Made by a program: the position numbers and the translations under genes. Of a stretch of DNA of 64,000 bases, positions 55,549 through 64,000 are shown one piece after another (the first letter of the stretch is position 1; every line of letters begins with the position of its first letter). A model generated the notes under the pieces. It saw nothing but the letters and a program-made list of their open reading frames with translations, searched no databases and was not told the DNA's origin. Source of the DNA: Gammaproteobacteria bacterium (lineage in GTDB: Bacteria > Pseudomonadota > Gammaproteobacteria > Pseudomonadales > Pseudohongiellaceae); NCBI GenBank assembly GCA_012960305.1, contig DUBM01000020.1, forward strand, positions 248,001 through 312,000, written 5' to 3'.

Positions 55549-58392
55549 ATGCAAGATCATTCAATGGAAGTAATGTGGAGCTCTGGACACTTGTCGGGCT
55601 CGAATGCAGAGTATGTCGAAGAGTTATACGAATGTTTCCTCGCCAACCCACAATCTATTCCTCAGCAATGGCGTAATTTCTTTGAATCTCTTCCGGCAGC
55701 TAACGGTGGAGAGGCCGCTGATGTTTCGCACTCAAGCATTCGCAAGGATTTTAAAGCACTTGGTAAAGTAAGTCGCTATGCCCAAGTGCTTAGTAATGAT
55801 GCTGTTGTAAATTCTGAACACGAGAGAAAGCAAGTTCAAGTACTGTTGCTCATTAGCTCTTACCGCGTTCGCGGCCATCAAAAAGCAAAGCTTGATCCTC
55901 TGGGTTTAATGCATAGAGAAAGAGTTCCAGATCTAGAACTCGAGTTTCACGATTTATCTCCGATCGATTCATCGACAACTTTCCAGACGGGTTCGCTCTT
56001 TATTAGCAAAGAAAAAGCATCGCTTCGCGATATCGTCGATACGCTCAAGCGAATTTACTGTAGTTCGATTGGCTACGAGTTTATGCATATCGTAAACCTT
56101 GAGGAGAAACAGTGGATCCAACAACGAATAGAATCTAACGATGGTCTTCCTTTTTTTGAGGGCGATGTTAAGCGGCATTTGTTAGAAAGGCTGACTGCAG
56201 CTGAGGGTTTGGAAAAACACCTAGATTCAAAGTACCCCGGCACCAAGCGATTCGGGTTAGAAGGAGCGGAGAGCTTAATTCCAGCTCTGGACGAGCTGGT
56301 TCAGCGATCCGGTAAATACGGAGTAAAAGAAATAGTCTTAGGAATGGCCCATCGAGGTCGTTTGAATGTACTGGTTAACATCCTCGGGAAAAACCCAGCA
56401 GAACTGTTCGACGAATTCGAAGGTAAGGCGGTTTACGAAAGTTCAGGAGATGTGAAATACCATCAGGGCTTTTCGTCGAACATTATGACTGTTGGTGGGG
56501 AAGTTCACATGGCCCTCGCTTTCAATCCTTCACACTTAGAAATAGTATCTCCAGTTGTGGAGGGTTCAGTAAGAGCGAGACAAGCTCGCAGAAAAGATAA
56601 AGAAGGACACTTTGTACTTCCAATAATTATCCATGGCGACGCAGCTTTTTCTGGCCAGGGTATTGTTATGGAAACCTTTCAAATGTCCAAAACCAGAGCA
56701 TACGAAACTGGTGGTACTGTGCACATTGTTGTTAATAATCAAGTCGGATTTACCACATCACGACAGGATGATGCGCGTTCTACGGAATACTGTACCGATG
56801 TTGCTAAAATGGTTCAGGCGCCTATTTTTCATGTTAATGCTGACGATCCAGAATCGGTGCTTTTTGTTACTCAGCTAGCATTAGATTTTAGGTATCAGTT
56901 TAAGAAGGACGTTGTTATTGATCTCGTCTGTTATCGACGTCGAGGGCATAACGAAACTGATGAGCCTGCTTCAACACAGCCATTAATGTATTCAGCAATC
57001 AAATCTTTAAGGTCAACACGCGTGTTATATGCCGAACGTCTGCTTGCTGAGAAGATAATGAGCAAGGAAGAATCGGATCAACTTAATTCTGCTTATCGTA
57101 CAGCCCTGGATACAGGTGAACACGTTGTTAAGAGTTTAGTAAAGGAGCCTTCGGTAGAGTTATTTGTCGATTGGAGCCCCTACTTAGGCCATGACTGGAG
57201 TCCACACTACAATACTTCAATGCACCTGACTACATTGAAGGCTTTGGCCAAGAAACTGGTAGAGATCCCACAGGGGTTTTCTGTTCAACGGCAAGTGCAA
57301 AAACTCTACAGCGACCGCGCGGCAATGGCTGAAGGCGGCACACCTATCGACTGGGGCTTTGCCGAAACGTTAGCTTATGCGAGCATTCTGACTACCGGCA
57401 ATAAAGTGCGGATTACCGGTCAGGATGTAGGGCGTGGAACTTTTTCTCATCGCCATGCAGTCATTCATGATCAGAAAAGTGGTGAGACCTATACGCCGCT
57501 GGAGAAGATAGAGAAAAACCAGGGAGACTTCACTATCTACGATTCCCTACTTTCTGAAGCTGCCGTCTTGGCTTTTGAATACGGATATTCCACAACCATT
57601 CCCGATGCTCTTGTAATTTGGGAAGCACAGTTTGGTGATTTCGCTAATTCGGCTCAAGTGGTTATCGATCAGTTTATTACTAGTGGCGAGCACAAATGGC
57701 AGAGGCTTTGCGGTTTAACTTTGTTATTGCCACATGCTTACGAAGGGCAAGGGCCAGAACATTCATCGGCTCGGCTCGAAAGATTCTTGCAAATGTGTGC
57801 AGAGCATAATATCCAGGTTTGTTTACCAACCACTTCCGCTCAAGTATTTCATATGCTGAGGAAGCAAGTGCTGTGTCCATTACGCAAACCATTGGTAGTA
57901 ATGTCGCCCAAGAGTTTGTTACGTCACAAGCAATCTGTTTCGAGTTTAGAGGATCTCGCTGAAGGTAGTTTTCGAGTAATAATTGACGAAACTGATGAGC
58001 TTGCTGTGGCTAAAATTAAAAAATTAGTGATATGCAGCGGCAAGGTCTATTACGACCTCAGGGATGAAAGGCGTGAACGAGGGATTACTAATCTTGCCAT
58101 TATTCGTCTAGAGCAACTTTATCCTTTTCCTCATGATGACTTCGAAAAGTGCTTGCTTCAGTACGAAAACATAGACGAGATTATTTGGTGTCAAGAAGAG
58201 CCAATGAATCAAGGCGCTTGGTATTCCAGTCAGCACCATATCCGCCGCGTTCTAAATGAGCACTTTCCAAAAATTTATTTGGAATACGTCGGTCGTGACG
58301 CATCAGCTGCGGCGGCAACGGGTTACCCTGCGTTGCATTTGAGTCAGCAAAAGAAATTTATCGATGAGGCATTAAGCCAATCGAAAAAGTGA
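55549..58392 (+). CDS. sucA: 2-oxoglutarate dehydrogenase E1 component
   Basis: Thiamine diphosphate-dependent decarboxylase of the 2-oxoglutarate dehydrogenase complex. The 947-residue length is usual (933-950). An E2-binding N-terminal segment ([17 protein letters not shown]) is followed by the catalytic fold: [39 protein letters not shown] and the ThDP motif region NNQVGFTT. The C-terminal [17 protein letters not shown] and [15 protein letters not shown] are also conserved. AGAGGT ribosome site; sucB follows after 52 bp. Confidence 0.98.
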   Translation: MQDHSMEVMWSSGHLSGSNAEYVEELYECFLANPQSIPQQWRNFFESLPAANGGEAADVSHSSIRKDFKALGKVSRYAQVLSNDAVVNSEHERKQVQVLLLISSYRVRGHQKAKLDPLGLMHRERVPDLELEFHDLSPIDSSTTFQTGSLFISKEKASLRDIVDTLKRIYCSSIGYEFMHIVNLEEKQWIQQRIESNDGLPFFEGDVKRHLLERLTAAEGLEKHLDSKYPGTKRFGLEGAESLIPALDELVQRSGKYGVKEIVLGMAHRGRLNVLVNILGKNPAELFDEFEGKAVYESSGDVKYHQGFSSNIMTVGGEVHMALAFNPSHLEIVSPVVEGSVRARQARRKDKEGHFVLPIIIHGDAAFSGQGIVMETFQMSKTRAYETGGTVHIVVNNQVGFTTSRQDDARSTEYCTDVAKMVQAPIFHVNADDPESVLFVTQLALDFRYQFKKDVVIDLVCYRRRGHNETDEPASTQPLMYSAIKSLRSTRVLYAERLLAEKIMSKEESDQLNSAYRTALDTGEHVVKSLVKEPSVELFVDWSPYLGHDWSPHYNTSMHLTTLKALAKKLVEIPQGFSVQRQVQKLYSDRAAMAEGGTPIDWGFAETLAYASILTTGNKVRITGQDVGRGTFSHRHAVIHDQKSGETYTPLEKIEKNQGDFTIYDSLLSEAAVLAFEYGYSTTIPDALVIWEAQFGDFANSAQVVIDQFITSGEHKWQRLCGLTLLLPHAYEGQGPEHSSARLERFLQMCAEHNIQVCLPTTSAQVFHMLRKQVLCPLRKPLVVMSPKSLLRHKQSVSSLEDLAEGSFRVIIDETDELAVAKIKKLVICSGKVYYDLRDERRERGITNLAIIRLEQLYPFPHDDFEKCLLQYENIDEIIWCQEEPMNQGAWYSSQHHIRRVLNEHFPKIYLEYVGRDASAAAATGYPALHLSQQKKFIDEALSQSKK

Positions 58393-58444
58393 ATTGTTAA
58401 ATGGCAAGTGTCAATTGACCGCCAAAACAGCACCAGGAAATAAA

Positions 58445-59650
58445 ATGACTATCGAAATTAAAGCTCCAACTTTACCTGAGTCAGTTCCCGATGGAACTAT
58501 CGCAACTTGGTACAAAAATATTGGCGACAATGTGACCAGAGACGAACTGCTAGTCGATATAGAAACTGACAAGGTTGTTATTGAAGTTGTTTCTCCAATA
58601 GACGGTACCTTGAAAGAAATTTTGAAGAGTTCTGGTGATACCATTATCAGCAATGAATCAATAGGTAGTGTAGACGCTGCCGAAACGAATTCTCAGGCGA
58701 AAGTTGTAGTTGCTGAGAGCTCTGACTCGGCAGTTAAATCAGTAAGTGCTGCACCAATTGACAGTCTGATTACAAGTCCTGCAGCGAAAAAACTGCTGGA
58801 AGAGAACTCACTCTCCCCTGGCGGTATTTCTGGGACGGGGAAAGACGGACGTATTACCAAAGAAGACGTTCTTGGTCACATCGAGATGCCAAAATCGGAA
58901 GCATTTCCGAGTCAGGAAGGGACATCTCTTGACAATTCTGCAGGAGGGCGGCTTGAGGAGCGAGTCCCCATGAGTCGCTTGAGAGCAAAGGTGGCAGAAC
59001 GCCTTCTGCACGCAACTCAATCGACCGCAATGCTAACGACTTTTAACGAAGTTAATATGAAGCCTGTTATAGAAATTCGAAATCGCTACAAAGAAGAATT
59101 CGAAAAAGTACACGACGGTGTCAGGTTAGGATTTATGTCTTTCTTTGTTAGAGCTTGTGTTGAGGGCCTAAAACGCTTTCCTGCGGTTAATGCCTCACTT
59201 GACGGCAGAGATATTGTTTATCATGGTTATCAAGATATTGGCGTGGCTATTGGTTCTCCAAGAGGACTTGTTGTACCTGTGTTAAGAAATGCAGACAATA
59301 TGGGCTTGGCTCAACTAGAAAAAGAAATACGCCAATACGGAGAAAAAGCCCGAGAAGGGAAGCTCTCTATGGATGAATTAACTGGTGGCACTTTTACAAT
59401 CTCTAACGGTGGGGTATTTGGGTCTTTGTTATCTACACCAATCCTAAACCCACCGCAAACTGCGATTCTTGGAATGCACAAAATACAAGAACGCCCCATG
59501 GCTGTGGATGGAGAAATAAAGGTACTACCTATGATGTATTTGGCGCTTTCCTATGATCACCAGATAATTGATGGAAAAGAAGCTGTTCAATTCTTGGTTA
59601 CCGTAAAAGGGTTGTTAGAAGATCCTACGCGACTATTACTGGAAATTTAA
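58445..59650 (+). CDS. sucB: Dihydrolipoyllysine succinyltransferase (E2 of 2-oxoglutarate dehydrogenase)
   Basis: Core acyltransferase of the complex. ATG 58445 with an AGGAAA ribosome site gives 401 residues; an upstream frame from 58394 is rejected. The lipoyl domain has Lys43 in [11 protein letters not shown], a peripheral-subunit-binding domain lies at [20 protein letters not shown], and the catalytic domain ends with [13 protein letters not shown] (His372, Asp376). One lipoyl domain, as usual. Confidence 0.97.
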   Translation: MTIEIKAPTLPESVPDGTIATWYKNIGDNVTRDELLVDIETDKVVIEVVSPIDGTLKEILKSSGDTIISNESIGSVDAAETNSQAKVVVAESSDSAVKSVSAAPIDSLITSPAAKKLLEENSLSPGGISGTGKDGRITKEDVLGHIEMPKSEAFPSQEGTSLDNSAGGRLEERVPMSRLRAKVAERLLHATQSTAMLTTFNEVNMKPVIEIRNRYKEEFEKVHDGVRLGFMSFFVRACVEGLKRFPAVNASLDGRDIVYHGYQDIGVAIGSPRGLVVPVLRNADNMGLAQLEKEIRQYGEKAREGKLSMDELTGGTFTISNGGVFGSLLSTPILNPPQTAILGMHKIQERPMAVDGEIKVLPMMYLALSYDHQIIDGKEAVQFLVTVKGLLEDPTRLLLEI

Positions 59651-59666
59651 CAACAAGCTTAATTGA

Positions 59667-61124
<1,458 letters not shown>

Positions 61125-61147
61125 ATAATTTAAATGGTGGAGTATAA

Positions 61148-62317
61148 ATGAACTTACACGAGTATCAGGCGAAACAGCTTTTTGCCGATTATGGATTACC
61201 AGTATCACAGGGAATTGCTGTCGACAAGTCTGCTGACGCAGCAGCAGCTACCGCTAAAATTGGCGGTAACAAGTGGGTAGTTAAAGCTCAAGTTCATGCC
61301 GGAGGTCGAGGCAAGGCTGGCGGGGTTAAACTCGTAGAAAGTGCTGCAGAAGCTGAAGCGTTTGCAAATCAGTGGCTTGGCAAAAACCTAGTCACTTACC
61401 AAACAGATGATGGCGGTCAGCCAGTCACTAAGATACTCGTAGAGGCATGTACTGAAATAGCACGGGAGCTGTATCTAGGTGCTGTCGTTGATCGTTCTTC
61501 TAGACGTATAGTCTTTATGGCCTCTGCAGAAGGCGGAGTAGAAATTGAAAAAGTCGCCGCTGATACCCCTGAGAAAATCCTTAAGGCCACCATTGATCCT
61601 TTTACAGGCCCGCAACCATTTCAAGGTAGAGATCTAGCTTTTCGCCTGGGCCTTAAAGGGAGCCAGGTGAAACAATTTACTAAGCTGTATCTTGGATTGG
61701 CGAAGTTATTCATCGATTTAGATCTAGCTCTTTTAGAGATAAATCCATTGGTCGTTACCGATGAGGGTAATCTCCATTGTCTTGACGGGAAAATAAACAT
61801 CGATAGCAATGCCCTTTATCGTCAGCCGGGCTTACGGGAAATGCACGACCCGACTCAGGGAGATGAGCGAGAAGCCCACGCTGCTGAGTGGGATCTGAAT
61901 TACGTGGCCTTGGATGGAAACATCGGCTGCATGGTGAATGGTGCTGGTTTAGCAATGGGCACAATGGATATCGTTCAACTCTATGGTGGTATGCCAGCAA
62001 ATTTCCTAGATGTTGGCGGCGGGGCAACAAAAGAGCGAGTAACCGAAGCATTTAAAATCATCCTCTCCGACGAAAAGGTAAGGGCCGTGTTAGTGAATAT
62101 TTTCGGAGGCATTGTACGTTGTAACTTGATTGCCGAAGGAGTGATCGGTGCGGTTGAAGAGATTGGTATTGAAGTTCCGGTGGTTGTCCGTCTAGAAGGC
62201 AATAATGCTGAGTTAGGCAGAGATGTTTTACAGAAGAGTGGATTCAATATCATCGCAGCTACCAGCTTGTCTGATGCGGCTAAAAAAGTTGTCACTGCTG
62301 CCGGGGTCACACAATGA
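61148..62317 (+). CDS. sucC: Succinyl-CoA synthetase beta subunit
   Basis: Makes ATP/GTP from succinyl-CoA with SucD. The 389-residue protein begins [19 protein letters not shown] and has the ATP-grasp region ([16 protein letters not shown]) and the C-terminal [24 protein letters not shown] ribosome site. It overlaps sucD by 4 bp (ATGA). Confidence 0.98.
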   Translation: MNLHEYQAKQLFADYGLPVSQGIAVDKSADAAAATAKIGGNKWVVKAQVHAGGRGKAGGVKLVESAAEAEAFANQWLGKNLVTYQTDDGGQPVTKILVEACTEIARELYLGAVVDRSSRRIVFMASAEGGVEIEKVAADTPEKILKATIDPFTGPQPFQGRDLAFRLGLKGSQVKQFTKLYLGLAKLFIDLDLALLEINPLVVTDEGNLHCLDGKINIDSNALYRQPGLREMHDPTQGDEREAHAAEWDLNYVALDGNIGCMVNGAGLAMGTMDIVQLYGGMPANFLDVGGGATKERVTEAFKIILSDEKVRAVLVNIFGGIVRCNLIAEGVIGAVEEIGIEVPVVVRLEGNNAELGRDVLQKSGFNIIAATSLSDAAKKVVTAAGVTQ

Positions 62318-63186
62318 GTATTTTAGTTAATAAAAATACCAAATTAATTTGCCAGGGTTTTACTGGATCTCAAGGTACTTTCCATTCCGAGCAGGCACTG
62401 GCTTATGGCACTCAGTTAGTCGGTGGTGTAACTCCAGGCAAGGGTGGTCAGAAGCACTTAAACCTTCCGGTCTTTAATACAGTGATGGAAGCTAAAATTG
62501 AAACAGGAGCTGACGCCTCCGTTATTTATGTGCCCGCAGCTTTCTGTCAAGACTCAATCCTAGAAGCGGCAGAGGCAGGCATAGAGTTAATCGTTTGCAT
62601 CACTGAAGGCATTCCGACTCTGGACATGCTAGTAGCAAAGGAAAAATGCGATCAGTTAGGGGTTAGACTTATTGGTCCCAATTGTCCTGGTGTTATTACT
62701 CCGGGAGAGTGCAAAATTGGAATTATGCCAGGTCATATTCATTTGCCTGGTAAAGTTGGCATTGTTTCACGCTCAGGAACTTTGACCTACGAAGCAGTAA
62801 AGCAGACTACTGATTTCGGTTTCGGTCAGTCCTCTTGTGTCGGAATCGGAGGCGATCCGATTCCAGGATCTAATTTCATTGACATTCTTGGCATGTTTGA
62901 ATCTGATGAGCAAACCGAAGCTATTGTGATGATTGGCGAGATTGGCGGTACGGCTGAAGAAGAAGCCGCAGCCTTTATTAAAGCCAATGTCAGCAAGCCA
63001 GTAGTTGCCTATATTGCGGGCGTTACAGCTCCTCCGGGTAAGAGGATGGGACATGCAGGCGCCATTATTTCTGGTGGTAAAGGCACCGCAGATGAAAAAT
63101 TTACTGCATTACAAGATGCGGGAGTTAAAACCGTGCGCAGCTTGGCTGAAATAGGAAGTGGTCTAAGTGTGATTACAGGCTGGTAA
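62314..63186 (+). CDS. sucD: Succinyl-CoA synthetase alpha subunit
   Basis: Binds CoA and carries the phosphorylated His. The 290-residue protein has the CoA-binding [38 protein letters not shown] and the active His247 in [15 protein letters not shown]. It overlaps sucC by 4 bp and closes the supercluster. Confidence 0.98.
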   Translation: MSILVNKNTKLICQGFTGSQGTFHSEQALAYGTQLVGGVTPGKGGQKHLNLPVFNTVMEAKIETGADASVIYVPAAFCQDSILEAAEAGIELIVCITEGIPTLDMLVAKEKCDQLGVRLIGPNCPGVITPGECKIGIMPGHIHLPGKVGIVSRSGTLTYEAVKQTTDFGFGQSSCVGIGGDPIPGSNFIDILGMFESDEQTEAIVMIGEIGGTAEEEAAAFIKANVSKPVVAYIAGVTAPPGKRMGHAGAIISGGKGTADEKFTALQDAGVKTVRSLAEIGSGLSVITGW

Positions 63187-63598
63187 ATTCCTACAGGTCG
63201 TTTTGTCCTTGTAAATTATTGTAACAAAAACATCTAACTTATTGTCCTTCAAAAGGTTCTAATCGTTCGTTGGAATATGTTAGTCTTACCGCGGATTTTG
63301 GCTGTAAGCGCCGAATTTATGGACAATTTGGCTGTTACCATGTTTAGTAATAGCTTGATCGATTGAAAAGTTACCTAGCACCTCATTTTGTTTCTACTTG
63401 GGAATTTCGGTAACTATTAATCGGTCATTTTTCATGGAAAGCTGCTACTTTAGAGGGATAAGAAGATTCTCGGATTACTCTGGCAGTTGCTAGAAGGGAA
63501 GAAATAAAACAGGTGTTTTTCGTGTCTAATTTATAAGTGATTGGACTCTGTTCCAATAAATTAGGCTTGATTAGTTAATAAATAATATAGGATGGCAC
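63187..63598. other. Intergenic region after sucD
   Basis: 412 bp without an ORF. Expected to hold the sucD transcript end and the promoter of the following gene. I found no clear Rho-independent terminator or named regulatory site. Confidence 0.4.
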
Positions 63599-64000
63599 AT
63601 GAATAACCGTCGAACTACAAATCTGGGTACAGCTGCTCTGGCAATTCTCGTTTCTTGCTTTATCAGCGTAAGCAATGCCCAAGAAATTCTCATAGACGCC
63701 AGCTTGCTCGATCAAGCAATGGATGTAATTGGGGCAAAATATAGGGAATCTGCTGAAGTTCAGGACGAGATAACCGAACTCGCAAACTCAGCAAGTTCTA
63801 CTTTCGAGCTATTTAAACGGTCAAACGATAACCTCGAGTCATTACTTGTCTTGAACGCTGGTTGGCGTATGCAAATTTCTATCCAAGAACAGCAAATTGA
63901 AACTTTGGATGAGTCGATTGCGAGTGTTGAAGAAGTTACTCGTGAAATTCCGCTGTTGATGGAAAAAATGCTCGCCAGTATAGATCAATTCATTGCATTA
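63599..64000 (+). CDS. DUF3450 family exported protein, 3'-truncated by the window edge
   Basis: ATG 63599 preceded by AGGATGG. The visible 134 residues start with a Sec signal peptide (MNNRRTTNLGTAALAILVSC, cleavage after SNA) and continue as an acidic coiled coil. The tail TREIPLLMEKMLASIDQFIAL matches DUF3450, whose genes typically precede MotA/TolQ/ExbB-type proton-channel and TonB/ExbD genes involved in outer-membrane transport. That partner set would lie beyond the window. Function unproven. Confidence 0.7.
   Translation, partial: MNNRRTTNLGTAALAILVSCFISVSNAQEILIDASLLDQAMDVIGAKYRESAEVQDEITELANSASSTFELFKRSNDNLESLLVLNAGWRMQISIQEQQIETLDESIASVEEVTREIPLLMEKMLASIDQFIAL

Overview
The window looks like a chromosomal segment of a marine-type gammaproteobacterium. 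By eye the base composition is moderately AT-rich and coding density is high. The gene orders mltD / SAM methyltransferase / rnhA / dnaQ, ffs-dnaX-ybaB-recR, and gltA divergent from sdhCDAB-sucAB-lpd-sucCD (the Pseudomonas-like layout) support this. PQQ-type dehydrogenase, NHL-propeller lyase-like and crotonase genes are common in oligotrophic marine lineages; placement below class is inference. No phage, insertion sequence, CRISPR array or rRNA was found.

Layout. 1-5 kb: 3' part of the periplasmic chaperone gene ppiD, a POT oligopeptide transporter and the lipoprotein murein transglycosylase MltD. 5.4-7.5 kb: methyltransferase, RNase H, DNA pol III epsilon; gloB, often found here in relatives, is absent. 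7.7-13.5 kb: an ArsB/NhaD-type transporter, NudC, SohB, an AcuI/YhdH-type reductase and a CPA2 antiporter. 13.5-19.5 kb (minus): metH, then cysI and a DUF934 gene, a sulfur/methionine block. 19.7-21.3 kb: nfuA, an all-alpha dUTPase and a small hypothetical. 21.3-33 kb: a looser stretch with gene-poor gaps, tRNA-Glu, a secreted alkaline-phosphatase-fold enzyme, an enoyl-CoA hydratase, an NHL lyase-like protein, an FAD monooxygenase-like protein, yadGH, queF, tRNA-Ser and a PQQ-type dehydrogenase.

32.9-37.8 kb: 4.5S RNA, then dnaX-ybaB-recR-rnd-ycgN and a membrane protein, tightly packed on the plus strand. A 0.66 kb gap follows. 38.4-46.9 kb: MoxR AAA+ ATPase plus VWA protein, fadD, hrpA and mlaA. 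47-50.2 kb: a TerB-like gene, dusA and gltX. 50.2-63.2 kb: tRNA-Ala, gltA (minus) and the TCA-cycle supercluster sdhCDAB-sucAB-lpd-sucCD (plus), which encodes citrate synthase, succinate dehydrogenase, 2-oxoglutarate dehydrogenase and succinyl-CoA synthetase. The window ends inside a DUF3450 gene.

Most of the window is housekeeping, and I do not see a clear new defence or biosynthetic system. The most notable signals are a ten-A slippery run in dnaX whose shifted frames stop almost at once (a likely route to a short gamma subunit), a cluster of six ACTAGT palindromes before and into the moxR-like gene, a 15-bp perfect inverted repeat at the end of the CPA2 antiporter gene, and an MlaA homologue without a lipobox cysteine.
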